NCBI GenBank assembly: GCA_028289425.1
Contig: JANQPL010000010.1
Span: 1 to 64,000, forward strand
Length of the DNA stretch: 64,000 nucleotides
DNA from: Alphaproteobacteria bacterium
GTDB taxonomy: Bacteria; Pseudomonadota; Alphaproteobacteria; JANQMY01
Direction: 5' to 3'
Part shown: positions 27,212 to 36,918 of the stretch, piece by piece
Position numbering within the stretch: the stretch's first letter is position 1
Layout: each line of letters starts with the position of its first letter
Position numbers and translations under genes: made by a program
The notes under the pieces: generated by a model
Told to the model about the DNA's origin: nothing
What the model saw: the letters and a program-made list of their open reading frames with translations, nothing else
Database searches by the model: none

Positions 27212-27856
27212 ATGAAAACCAAAGACCGCATACTGAACGAAGCGCGCCGCCTGTTTAACGAACAGGGGTTCGGGAATGTCACCACGGCAGCGTTGGCGCA
27301 GGCGGTGGGGATTGCCGAGGGCAATCTTTGGTACCACTTCAACAACAAGCGCGCGCTGGTGGAAGCGATTACGCTTGATTTCATCAAGAGCGCCAATGGC
27401 CGGCTGGAGCTGCGCCCGGTCGATGATGACAAGGTAATCGACGAATATGCCGCGTTTCTGGAGGCCTTTGCCCGCGAGATCACCGAATACAGTTTTCTAT
27501 ACCGGGACCAAGCCGATTACGGCGAGCACAGCGCCGCATTGTTAGAGGAACTGCCCAAGCTTTACGGGGAAAGCCAGCGCCAATTCCGCGAATTCTTCAG
27601 CGTGATGGTGCGCACCGGGCTGCTCGACTGGCCGGAAAAGCAATTGGGTGACCTGGCCGTCAATGCATCAATCATCTTGCGCTATGGGCTGGAATATTTT
27701 CGCGAGATCGGCGAAGAGCACCCATCAACAGCGGAAACAATCCGCCAGATCTTCGCGCAGCACCTCACCTTGTTTGAGCACAGGCTGGTGCCAACCGCCG
27801 CCCGCCGCCTGCGCCGCGCATTCTCGGACATCGCTGCAGCGGTGGAGGGGGCCTAA
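27212..27856 (+). CDS. TetR/AcrR family transcriptional regulator
   Basis: MKTKDRILNEARRLFNEQGFGNVTTAALAQAVGIAEGNLWYHFNNKRALVEAI. Confidence 0.95.
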   Translation: MKTKDRILNEARRLFNEQGFGNVTTAALAQAVGIAEGNLWYHFNNKRALVEAITLDFIKSANGRLELRPVDDDKVIDEYAAFLEAFAREITEYSFLYRDQADYGEHSAALLEELPKLYGESQRQFREFFSVMVRTGLLDWPEKQLGDLAVNASIILRYGLEYFREIGEEHPSTAETIRQIFAQHLTLFEHRLVPTAARRLRRAFSDIAAAVEGA

Positions 27857-28096
27857 AGCGCCCCATTCAGCCGTTCCCCACCCCGCCAATTGGCGGAAAT
27901 CCTTCGGCACTTGTCATTCTGGCTCGCGCAATGACGATTTTCTTGTGCAACCTTAGATATTGGCCGCTCTAAAGTGCGAAAGGCAAATCACTCCAATCAA
28001 ACTTGGGACGATGGAAGTTTGCGTTTGCCAGGGCGGCTTTGCCAAGCCGTCAAAATTGCGTGTGACAAGCCGGAAGACAAAACCAAGGGGGACGTC

Positions 28097-30091
28097 GTGC
28101 TGAGGGGACCGAATAGATTTAATCGGATGGTCGGCTTTGTGCTGCCAATGTTTCTGGGGATCAATCTGTCTTACGCGATCGATTTTGAACCGCCGACGGC
28201 GGGCGAAGTCATCGGCGGGCAAATAGCAGATGCCTACCGGTCGATCATCGACGCCCAAGTGTCTAATGCAGAATTCACGAAAAACATCCGCACGGCGCGA
28301 CGCGCCTATTTTGAATGCCGCCCCGATTGCGATCAGAAGGACCAAGTAACGGAACAATTCGCGGCCTGGCTGTTTCGCAAAGATTGGTACTATCTGACCC
28401 TGGGACTTGCACAGAACCAGTTTGGCGGTTCGGACCCCGTCGCCGCCATTGAACGCTTAGCGGGGGATGTCGACGGCGGCGTCACAAAAGATTGCCTATT
28501 TCATTTTGCAGGATGGGTGTCGACCGTAAAAAGCAATATGGGCGACGGACCCGTCGTCTTCAACATCGACAATTTGGATGGCGCGCTTACCGCAAGCCAG
28601 CCAAGCTACGACTTGTATAGGACGTGCCGGGACAAATCGGAGTGGAGCCGACGCCCGCTCCTGACCATCGACTTTACCGATTCCGAAACCTATTTGCACA
28701 ATGCAATTCGTTTGAGCGACCCTCGTGGTGATCGATCGAATTGGCGCAAAACGCTGGACGATATGACATTTTACTTAGGCGAAGACTTGGTCGCGAATGC
28801 TGCCGAACAAGTTTTCCAGGCGCCCAAAAAAGGCATGAGACATCCTTTCGTTTTAAGCGATCCCGGCGTCCTCTCTTGCAGCAACGAAAAAGCGTATGAC
28901 TGCATTAGGGAGATTGCGAGACGTAATTTTGACGTACCGCAAAGTCCGCAAATCAAGAAGAGCGAGCAATTGCCCAACGGAACGGTGGTGCATAATTTCG
29001 GGTACACGACGCCCGATTTCGTTCCAGACTTTCCGTCTACGGAACTCGATAACGCCGACGCGGTGTATACATGGCGATCGTTCAGCTACGCCCCCGCCAA
29101 TCCGGAGCAATTGCGAAGCTTTGGGGTTGAGAGCTATGACAAACTCAAACGCCGTTTCACCCAAGATCCGGAAAAGTATAAAGAGCCCCACAAGACACGA
29201 CTCATTGAAGACGACGCTTCTCTCATTGGTGCGCAGGCGCGCCTGCTGATGTGCGACTACCATTCAATCGGCCAAACATACTTCTGGTACAAAACCACAC
29301 CCGACGCCGGCAGGGCTGAGTATTTGCGCACACGGCTGCCGGTGCATCCGCTGGTCGAGTTTGTCGCTCCGGCACGCGATGAATGCCCCGCGACCGGCAG
29401 TGAAGCTGCGCAAATCTTCGCCGGCATTCCCGTGCTCGACATTACCGGCACATACAAACTGTCCTGGGGTGTGGGGGTCAACCAACGGGAAGGCCGCGTT
29501 ACCATCGAAGCTCATGACGCCTTCGGAAATTTCCAAATTACGTGGGTCAAGGACGGCAAAACACTGTCAGGTTTCGGCTATGTGGACGGCCGGATCAAGA
29601 AAGATGCGCGGCTTATAACGAGCCGTGAAGAAGGGGGCCTCACCATTTCGGAAAGTTACGTGCTTTACGAAGACGGCAGCCTCCATTCAGGAAAGGAAAG
29701 ACTGCATCCGCTTTCCGAAAAAACGGGCGGCCCGGTACCGTCCAACGCCCCGGCACAACCGTCACAGACCAATGCTGCGCCCGATACCGTTCGTTTCGCT
29801 TCTCTTTCGCAAGACAATCAGCCGGAGATTCTGGTGCAAGCAGCGCCCAAAATTTCCATGCGGGCATCGGCGCGCGGAGGGCAAGGGCCGACCAAAGGGA
29901 GCGTTACGGTCGAATTCACAATCGATCCAACCGGGGCCGTTAAAGACGCGGTTGTGGTTGAGGCAACACCGCCCAACCTCTTCGACCGGTCTGCCCTGCG
30001 CGCTATGACGCAGAGCCGCTACAAACCCGTGATCGTCAACGGTAAGGCCGTCACGGTGACCAACGTGCGCCGCACCTTCAACTTCGAGTAA
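28097..30091 (+). CDS. Hypothetical exported protein with C-terminal TonB-like domain
   Basis: C-terminus GSVTVEFTIDPTGAVKDAVVVEATPPNLFDRSALRAMTQSRYKPVIVNGKAVTVTNVRRTFNFE is a TonB C-terminal domain; GTG start at 28097 gives an RBS (aaggggga) and a signal peptide. Confidence 0.7.
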   Translation: MLRGPNRFNRMVGFVLPMFLGINLSYAIDFEPPTAGEVIGGQIADAYRSIIDAQVSNAEFTKNIRTARRAYFECRPDCDQKDQVTEQFAAWLFRKDWYYLTLGLAQNQFGGSDPVAAIERLAGDVDGGVTKDCLFHFAGWVSTVKSNMGDGPVVFNIDNLDGALTASQPSYDLYRTCRDKSEWSRRPLLTIDFTDSETYLHNAIRLSDPRGDRSNWRKTLDDMTFYLGEDLVANAAEQVFQAPKKGMRHPFVLSDPGVLSCSNEKAYDCIREIARRNFDVPQSPQIKKSEQLPNGTVVHNFGYTTPDFVPDFPSTELDNADAVYTWRSFSYAPANPEQLRSFGVESYDKLKRRFTQDPEKYKEPHKTRLIEDDASLIGAQARLLMCDYHSIGQTYFWYKTTPDAGRAEYLRTRLPVHPLVEFVAPARDECPATGSEAAQIFAGIPVLDITGTYKLSWGVGVNQREGRVTIEAHDAFGNFQITWVKDGKTLSGFGYVDGRIKKDARLITSREEGGLTISESYVLYEDGSLHSGKERLHPLSEKTGGPVPSNAPAQPSQTNAAPDTVRFASLSQDNQPEILVQAAPKISMRASARGGQGPTKGSVTVEFTIDPTGAVKDAVVVEATPPNLFDRSALRAMTQSRYKPVIVNGKAVTVTNVRRTFNFE

Positions 30092-30333
30092 AGCGAAACG
30101 CACCAGCGTAAAGACTGACGCGGCGTATCGGTCCAAATGTGTCACCCATTTTTTGTGAACCATGCGACATGAATGGACCGCACTTTCTTCCGGAGAGGCG
30201 CATACGACCGTAGCATCCCAGAGCGACAAGGACCGGCCCAAATTCTTCGAAACTAAAATGAACTTACTGGCGGCCGGCACCGTGCGCTTTGTGCATCTGT
30301 ATGGGGAGAAGGTACAGAAGGCCCGAATGCCGA

Positions 30334-31335
30334 TCACCCCGGCTTGCGCGCGGTTACTACATGCGTGATTTCCTCGATCAGTTCGCGGCTCTCCGCTTGC
30401 GCAAATCCGCGCGCGTCCAGCCATTCCTTTACCCAGCCGGGCCGCAGCATCATCGCCTCCGGATTGCCGATGAAAGACACAAGACCCCAGAGCGCGGATA
30501 GGGTCGGCCCCCGTCCGTCGTCGTCAAGCATGAAATCATGAACGACCAGCAGGCCACCGGGGGAGAGCGCCGCCCAGGCCTTGTCCAGCACGGTTTCGAT
30601 GTCATCCTTGCCGATGGCACTGAGCAAGTAGGAAATGAGGATGACGTCTGCCGTCGGCCATTCGCTGGTAATCGCGTTGCCCGGTCTGAAGGTAATACGA
30701 CCCGCAAGCCCGGCATCCTTCACAAACCCCACGCCCACATCGCACACATTGGGAAAGTCCAAAATGGTTGCGGAAAGGCCGTCATGGGCCCGGCACAACG
30801 TTATGCTGAAGGCACCGCTGCCCCCGGCCACATCGAGCAAGGAATTCGCATCACCCAGATCCACGGACCGGGATAACAGGAAAGCGGGCCCCATGGAGCC
30901 CGAATGCTGCCCGTTGGAAAAATCCTCCGCCTCCTGAGCACTTTCGAATGCGTTCGTGTACATGCCGTCGACCCGATCGCCGCGAAGACCGGCATCGAGC
31001 CGCCCCATAATGCCGTAGATCTGCCGGTCGATCTGATAGCGGTAGTAATCTCCAAAATAGGCGGGCTTACCGGGTATGAGATAGCGCGACGCCCCGTCGG
31101 AATTGGCGTAGGCAGCACCGTCGGCAACCAGCAGTCCGGTGCCGGTAAGCGCGGTCAGCAACGTGGACAAGCGGTTTTCTGCGACACCCGTTTCCTCTGA
31201 AAGCACCGCAAGCGATTTCGCCTGCCCTTCGAGCTTGGTGAAAAGGTCCAGATTAAGCGCCGCAAACAGTGCCTTCGACGCCATGAAACCATACGCAATG
31301 CGGGAAATGTCGCGAACATCTTCGATACCGGCCAT
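30334..31335 (-). CDS. SAM-dependent O-methyltransferase-like protein (acetylserotonin OMT family)
   Basis: LLDVAGGSGAFSITLCRAHDGLSATILDFPNV...VILISYLLSAIGKDDIETVLDKAWAALSPGGLLVVHDFMLDDDGRGP. Confidence 0.92.
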   Translation of the reverse strand: MAGIEDVRDISRIAYGFMASKALFAALNLDLFTKLEGQAKSLAVLSEETGVAENRLSTLLTALTGTGLLVADGAAYANSDGASRYLIPGKPAYFGDYYRYQIDRQIYGIMGRLDAGLRGDRVDGMYTNAFESAQEAEDFSNGQHSGSMGPAFLLSRSVDLGDANSLLDVAGGSGAFSITLCRAHDGLSATILDFPNVCDVGVGFVKDAGLAGRITFRPGNAITSEWPTADVILISYLLSAIGKDDIETVLDKAWAALSPGGLLVVHDFMLDDDGRGPTLSALWGLVSFIGNPEAMMLRPGWVKEWLDARGFAQAESRELIEEITHVVTARKPG

Positions 31336-31385
31336 GGTGTGCCTCCGGGACGGTCTAGTTCGAGGCCCGCCTCAGGTTAACGGAG

Positions 31386-31569
31386 ATGTGCCCGCAGGCC
31401 AACGGCATCGCGCACTTGCGCGAAGATGTGGACGCCGGCGCGCGCATGATTTTAGTCAATTCGGCCTGTCCGTCGGACTACATGGTCGAGAACAAACGCC
31501 CGTTCGCAGAGGCCGTGCTGCCCGCGTTTCACAAGGCCGCAATCGGCGTTTGGGCATCACCCCGGAGAG
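31386..31569 (+). pseudogene. Possible remnant of an oxidoreductase/LLM-like C-terminus
   Basis: HLREDVDAGARMILVNSACPSDYMVENKRPFAEAVLPAFHKA looks like coding sequence but lacks a 5' part. Confidence 0.25.
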
Positions 31570-31718
31570 AGTGTTACCTATGTCTCCGGTATAACCTGCC
31601 AAGCCGAAGCCTTGGCGTAGGCTGGTCTGTAAACCATGTGTCCGGAAGGGACCCGGCTTGGCCCCTCGCAGGAGCTCGGGGCATTCTCCACCTTCGAAAG
31701 GCCCACCGGACCTTTTGA

Positions 31719-31742
31719 TTTGGTCCCAACAAAAGGACCAAA
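31719..31742 (-). terminator. Hairpin 3' of tRNA-Pro, possible terminator
   Basis: TTTGGTCC-caacaaaa-GGACCAAA perfect 8-bp stem just downstream of tRNA-Pro. Confidence 0.4.
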
Positions 31743-31753
31743 CCGGTGTTGAA

Positions 31754-31830
31754 TGGTCGGGGCGAGTGGATTCGAACCACCGACCCCATCGTCCCGAACG
31801 ATGTGCGCTACCAGGCTGCGCCACGCCCCG
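31754..31830 (-). tRNA. tRNA-Pro (anticodon CGG), CCA encoded
   Basis: CGGGGCGTGGCGCAGCCTGGTAGCGCACATCGTTCGGGACGATGGGGTCGGTGGTTCGAATCCACTCGCCCCGACCA folds as a cloverleaf. Confidence 0.97.
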
Positions 31831-32020
31831 ACCTTGTCTTCACCTGCGCGATCCGGACGGCGAACCGCAAACCATTTCGCCTGATCGCGCGTTTTGAAGG
31901 ACGGCGTTATACCCCCGAGCGCGGGCCTCCGCAATGGCGCTGTTCAGTCGACCCCGCGCGCCCATCCATGCTAATATTTCGGTAACCAAGGGCCGGTTGG
32001 GGATTTCGGGAGGGACACCC

Positions 32021-33091
32021 ATGCTGACACGCGCACTCATTGGGATCTTGGGGCTGATCGTGCTGCTGGCGGCCTATTTGCTGCTGTGGCCGCTCTCCAT
32101 CGATCCGGTGGCGTGGACCCCTAAGGACAACCCCGGCAAAACGGGCCCATTCTCGGCCAATGAGGCGCTGGGACAAGCCACATTGCACAATTTGGAAGGC
32201 GGCCACGGCCCCGAAGATGTCACCGTCGGCCCCGACGGCCTGATCTATACGGGCCTGGAAGACGGTCATGTGGTGCGCCTGCTGGAAGACGGCACGGTGG
32301 ACCGGGTGGTTGATACGGGGGGCCGTCCCCTGGGGATGCAGTTCGATGCGGACGGTCAGCTCATCGTGGCGGATGCCAAAAAGGGCCTCCTGTCGATCGA
32401 TCCGTACACCGCGGAGATCACCGTGCTGGCCGCCCAGTTCGACGGCGCGCCCATGCTGTTCGTCGACGATCTGGACATTGCGCAAGACGGCACAATCTGG
32501 TTCTCCGATGCGTCGACCCGGTTTCCCATCGAGCAGAACTTGATGGATTTCTGGGAAGGGCAGCCGACCGGCCGGCTCTTTTCGTATAATCCCTATACGG
32601 AGGTTGTCTCCCTCCATCTGGACGGCTTGCGCTTTGCCAACGGCGTCGCCCTTGGCCCCGACGATGCCTACGTTCTGGTGAACGAGACCATGGGCCACCG
32701 GGTGCGCCGCCTTTGGCTGAAAGGCGACAAGGCGGGCCAGGACGATATATTCATCGACGGGCTGCCGGCCTATCCGGACAATCTGTCCTACAATGGCGAT
32801 GATACGTTCTGGGTCGCACTGGTCACGCCGCGCACCCAGCGGACCGACGATTTGTGGCAGAACGTGTTTATGCGAAAAGTGCTCGTGCGCGCCCAATACC
32901 TGATCGGCGCGCAGGACCTAATCGAACCTTTCGGCTGGACCATTGGGCTCGATACGGCCGGCCGCGTCACCAAAAACCTCCAGGACGGTTCCGGCCGGAT
33001 CTATGCGGTCACCAGTGTCAACGAGATCGACGGCCGGCTTTATGTGGGCAGCTTAGTGATGCCGGCGCTGGCCACCCTGCCCGCGCCCTAG
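32021..33091 (+). CDS. SMP-30/strictosidine synthase-like beta-propeller protein
   Basis: GGHGPEDVTVGPDGLIYTGLEDGHVVRL, RPLGMQFDADGQLIVADAKKGLL, DIAQDGTIWFSDASTRF, RFANGVALGPDDAYVLVNETMGHRV; N-terminal TM. Confidence 0.9.
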   Translation: MLTRALIGILGLIVLLAAYLLLWPLSIDPVAWTPKDNPGKTGPFSANEALGQATLHNLEGGHGPEDVTVGPDGLIYTGLEDGHVVRLLEDGTVDRVVDTGGRPLGMQFDADGQLIVADAKKGLLSIDPYTAEITVLAAQFDGAPMLFVDDLDIAQDGTIWFSDASTRFPIEQNLMDFWEGQPTGRLFSYNPYTEVVSLHLDGLRFANGVALGPDDAYVLVNETMGHRVRRLWLKGDKAGQDDIFIDGLPAYPDNLSYNGDDTFWVALVTPRTQRTDDLWQNVFMRKVLVRAQYLIGAQDLIEPFGWTIGLDTAGRVTKNLQDGSGRIYAVTSVNEIDGRLYVGSLVMPALATLPAP

Positions 33092-33327
33092 CCACGTCCC
33101 GACGGCGCCCAATCAGCGGCGCGGACGTCATGCCCCCTTGAAATCCCTCACTTTTTTGTGGTTTTGCGTACCCCATATGGGGGGCGACAAATTGTCCTAT
33201 CTGGTCTAAACTTTGAAGGACAACTGGGCCCGTGTCTCAACGTGAACGAGAGGTCCCTCGAAGCACGCGCCATTGCCTCTCTGGTCCCGCGAGCACGCGT
33301 CCATGACGACCGTCAGGAGGTTACCCC

Positions 33328-34122
33328 ATGGCAGAACAACAACTCTTCGGAGCAGTTGACGACCACGTCGAAGATCATCCGATCAACAAAATCACGTCCA
33401 ACGACCTGTTCGACGCACTGAGCAGTGGTTGGACCGATTTCACCGAGCATCCGACCCACTACATGATGCTGGTGATCATCTATCCTATTGTCGGCTTAGT
33501 CATTGCTCGGATGGTCGCGGGACAAGATTTGCTGCCCTTGCTGTTTCCGCTGGTCTCGGGGTTCGCCCTGGTGGGTCCGATTGTTGCGGTCGGCCTTTAC
33601 GAATTGAGCCGCCGCAAGGAGCAAGGCGAAAGCCATTCGGTGCGTGACGCGATAAATGTGGTGCGCTCGCCCTCTTTTCCATCCATCGTTTATCTCAGCC
33701 TGGTACTTGGGGGCGTTTACGTTACATGGATCGTGGCGGCGCAGTTTATTTATCTTGCGCTGTTCGGCTCGTGGACGCCCGAGTCCATCGGCACACTGAT
33801 GAATCAAGTTCTGACGACGGCCGAAGGTCAGATGCTGATCCTCGTTGGATGCGGCGTCGGGTTCTTGTTTGCACTCTTTGTTTTGGCGGTTGCCGCCGTA
33901 TCCTTCCCGATGCTGGTGGACAAACCCGTGGGCGCGGTGGTTGCCATTCGCACATCCGTACGCACCCTGATGACCAACCCGTTCACCATGCTGCTGTGGG
34001 GCTTTATGGTGGCGGCCCTGTTGGTCGTCGGCATGGTGCCCGCGTTTTTGGGGTTGGCCGTCGTGATGCCCGTGCTGGGGCACGCCTCGTGGCACCTCTA
34101 CCGCAAGGCGGTCGTGAAATAA
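33328..34122 (+). CDS. DUF2189 family integral membrane protein
   Basis: ALSSGWTDFTEHPTHYMMLVIIYPIVGLVIARM... VSGFALVGPIVAVGLYELSRRKEQGE. Confidence 0.88.
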   Translation: MAEQQLFGAVDDHVEDHPINKITSNDLFDALSSGWTDFTEHPTHYMMLVIIYPIVGLVIARMVAGQDLLPLLFPLVSGFALVGPIVAVGLYELSRRKEQGESHSVRDAINVVRSPSFPSIVYLSLVLGGVYVTWIVAAQFIYLALFGSWTPESIGTLMNQVLTTAEGQMLILVGCGVGFLFALFVLAVAAVSFPMLVDKPVGAVVAIRTSVRTLMTNPFTMLLWGFMVAALLVVGMVPAFLGLAVVMPVLGHASWHLYRKAVVK

Positions 34123-34139
34123 GGAAAACCAAGCCGAGT

Positions 34140-34179
34140 GCGTCGTACGGCAGAATGGTTCCATTTTACCGTACGACGC
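34140..34179. repeat. 40-bp near-perfect palindrome
   Basis: GCGTCGTACGG (34140-34150) / CCGTACGACGC (34169-34179), pairing extends inwards (AATGG/CCATT). Confidence 0.8.
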
Positions 34180-34203
34180 TCCAAAATCTTGGGAGGAAGA
34201 AGG

Positions 34204-34257
34204 CCGTCGGGCCGGAGTGCTCTTTTAGGAAGCTCCGTCCCGGCGGTCTTTTCTTTT
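34204..34257 (+). terminator. Rho-independent terminator-like hairpin
   Basis: CCGTCGGGCCGGAG ... CTCCGTCCCGGCGG followed by TCTTTTCTTTT, between convergent genes. Confidence 0.7.
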
Positions 34258-34259
34258 GC

Positions 34260-35027
34260 TCATTGCAGTCCGACGCCGTCGATCAGCCCGGCCTGACAGT
34301 CATTACGCCGCCGCTCGGCGTTACCGATTAAATCGCCGAGCGCGCTTTCCGGCGTGATTTTGCCTGACAAATTAATCCGCAGCTCGACGATCAACTGGCG
34401 CATACCGTCTTGCCGGCACACCAGTTCCACCCGGTCGCCGGCCCCGGCGCCAAAGGCCTCCTCGAAGGCCGAGACGATTTGATCCCGGGTCACCACTTTA
34501 CCCGTGCGCACCACAAACAGAGAGCGCGCCGGCGATGCGTTCAACTGCTCCAGCAGGGTGAGGGATTCGGCGAAATATTCCTGCGGATCGCCCGGCGAAT
34601 AGCAGGTGCCGTGTTTGATCCATTCATGCCGGTCCAGATAAGACCGCGCGCCCGGCATGACTTTGTCGAGCGTCTCGCGCGTTTCGTCCGCCAAACCGAT
34701 GCGGGGAAGGTCACGCCAGCGGCCGGCCTTGTCGACCGCCACGATCCCTTTATTCACGTCGCAATAAATATTGTCCCGAGGTTGAGGCCACAGACCATGA
34801 AGCGCGAAATGCGTAGCATCATACCGATTGGCGGTTTGCGACCGGCATTCGGGCTTGTTGGGACGGGTTTCGCAGAACGCTGCCTGCCAGCTTGCAGCGA
34901 GAACAAAGTCGCCGTCGACGCTAATCCCCACCGTTGAGGGTGTTGTTACTCGGACGGCCTGTTCTTCGGAGCATGCCCCCCCGACAAAGACCAACAAAAC
35001 CGCGACGACGCGGACAAGATTGCCCAT
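34260..35027 (-). CDS. Ribonuclease T2 family protein (exported)
   Basis: CAS motifs ATHFALHGLWPQ and RHEWIKHGTCY; N-terminal signal/lipobox-like VFVGGAC. Confidence 0.93.
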   Translation of the reverse strand: MGNLVRVVAVLLVFVGGACSEEQAVRVTTPSTVGISVDGDFVLAASWQAAFCETRPNKPECRSQTANRYDATHFALHGLWPQPRDNIYCDVNKGIVAVDKAGRWRDLPRIGLADETRETLDKVMPGARSYLDRHEWIKHGTCYSPGDPQEYFAESLTLLEQLNASPARSLFVVRTGKVVTRDQIVSAFEEAFGAGAGDRVELVCRQDGMRQLIVELRINLSGKITPESALGDLIGNAERRRNDCQAGLIDGVGLQ

Positions 35028-35059
35028 GGGTGACCTCCAATCCCCTTCCCTGGGCACCC

Positions 35060-36694
35060 CTAATCGAGATCCCGTTCCGATTCAAGCTCGATGCGCCCTG
35101 TCTTTTCCGGTTGCTCCGTCTCCGCCCGTTGCAGGTGATGGGCGATGCGCCAGGCGTGATAGGCCACACGGTGCAGCCAGCGGACGCTGTCGAGCCGCAA
35201 GACCGCCCGTTCGGTTTCGATCTCGCCCAGCGACGTGGCGCCAATCGTCTTTGTACGGTAAGTCTCGCGCGCCTCCCGATAAGCCTTTCGAATGCCGTTC
35301 AGATCGTCCACAAATCCGGCATCGAAAGACTGCAGCGCATTTTCCGCTGCCAAGCGTCCGGTCAATTGGCGCGACAAGGCCTGTAAGTCCTCGTTGAGGC
35401 GAATAAGATCGATCCGATCGGTTTGGGTGCAGCGATCATAAAGCCGCCGCAAATGATCAAGCGCGTGCAAGGCGGCGACATGTCGGCGGTGGGCGCTTTC
35501 CTGATCGAGAGTCGTCTTAATTTGATCCGTGAAATCGCCCGTCTCCTCCAGCGCCCGGCGCACTGCATCCAGGCTCTCTTTGACGGAATCGCGCGTATCC
35601 GGCGTTAACAGCCGCACCACCACGTTGGACATTTCCCGGGCGATTTCCCGCGAGGTCGCCGCCACCGCATCGACGGCCGCCGCCGGATCTTTCAGAAAAC
35701 GCCGATCAAGGCGTTCGGTCATTTTGGGGCCGGAATCCGGCACCAAGGCGCGGATAAAATCGGCAAACCTGTGCGTAAAGCCGACAATGAGAACCACGCC
35801 CAAAACATTGAACCCGCTGTGGAACCCCACCAAGGCCACTTGCGCATCGGCGGGCGTTGCCAGGTCGAACCAATTGCCCATCACTTGGGTGTAGGGCGTC
35901 AACAGCAACAGCGCCATCACGGCGGTCAAGCAATTATAGACCACATGGGAATAGCCGGTGCGCTTGGTGGCGGTCGATCCGCCAATGGTGGCAAGCGCGG
36001 TGGTGGCGGTGGTACCCACATCCATACCGATTACCATGGCGGCCGCTTGCGGAAACGAAATCGCGCCCGCGTCCAACGCCACCAAGGCGGTCACCACGCC
36101 CGCGCTGGACGATTGAGTGATCAAAGTGATCCCTACACCGATCATCACCAGTTGCAATCGGCCAATCAATGTGTCTTGCGGAAAACTGTCCGGCGTCACC
36201 GCGCCTTGAAACGGCGCCATGCCGCTTTGCATGGCTTCGATGCCGATAAAGAGCAGGCTGAACCCCGCCAGCGCGGTGCCGAAATGGCGCAGCCGGCCTT
36301 CCCCGAACATACGGATCAGCGCGCCTAAAAGAATGAGCGGCATGACCGCTTGCGCCAGATCCAGCTTGAACCCCACGATCGCGACGATCCAACCGGTCAT
36401 GGTTGTGCCGATATTGGCACCGAAGATGATGCCCAATGCTTGCGGGAACGTCATGAGGCCCGCGCCCACAAACCCAACGGCGGCGACCGTGGTCGCACTG
36501 GACGATTGCAACACCGCCGTCACCCCTGCCCCGGTCAAGGCGCCACTCAACGGGCTGGTGGTGAACCGCCGCAACACCCGGCGCAGCACATTGCCGGCAA
36601 GCCCGTGTAGCCCGTCGGTAAGGGTCATCATACCCAGCAAGAAAAGGCCGAGTCCGCCAATAGCCAAGAGGACTTGAGGGAGTGCCTCCCACAT
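35060..36694 (-). CDS. Na/Pi cotransporter family protein with PhoU-like C-terminal domain
   Basis: GAGVTAVLQSSSATTVAAVGFVGAGLMTFPQALGIIFGANIGTTMTGW and GVGITLITQSSSAGVVTALVAL inverted QSSS motifs. Confidence 0.95.
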   Translation of the reverse strand: MWEALPQVLLAIGGLGLFLLGMMTLTDGLHGLAGNVLRRVLRRFTTSPLSGALTGAGVTAVLQSSSATTVAAVGFVGAGLMTFPQALGIIFGANIGTTMTGWIVAIVGFKLDLAQAVMPLILLGALIRMFGEGRLRHFGTALAGFSLLFIGIEAMQSGMAPFQGAVTPDSFPQDTLIGRLQLVMIGVGITLITQSSSAGVVTALVALDAGAISFPQAAAMVIGMDVGTTATTALATIGGSTATKRTGYSHVVYNCLTAVMALLLLTPYTQVMGNWFDLATPADAQVALVGFHSGFNVLGVVLIVGFTHRFADFIRALVPDSGPKMTERLDRRFLKDPAAAVDAVAATSREIAREMSNVVVRLLTPDTRDSVKESLDAVRRALEETGDFTDQIKTTLDQESAHRRHVAALHALDHLRRLYDRCTQTDRIDLIRLNEDLQALSRQLTGRLAAENALQSFDAGFVDDLNGIRKAYREARETYRTKTIGATSLGEIETERAVLRLDSVRWLHRVAYHAWRIAHHLQRAETEQPEKTGRIELESERDLD

Positions 36695-36918
36695 GGGTAC
36701 AGACCTGCCCTTCCATCACCGGGTCAGCGCTCAGATGCCCGGGAAAGAATAGATATTGTGACAAAAGGGGCGTTTTTGAAGCGGGCAGTTTGCCGCGCAG
36801 CACAGCCGGGGAAGCCGTCACGGGACCAAAGTGACAAAATGTCATTGTGTTAACGGCCTAAACGCGGCATCATTGCGCCGAATTTCGCCATTCCCATAAG
36901 ACGTAAGGAAACAGACCC

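Noticed and set aside
31456-31934. ORFs across tRNA-Pro (e.g. [24 protein letters not shown])
   Set aside because: Classic spurious translations of tRNA and REP sequence.
31907-32896. 329-aa minus-strand ORF
   Set aside because: Antisense to the SMP-30-like gene.
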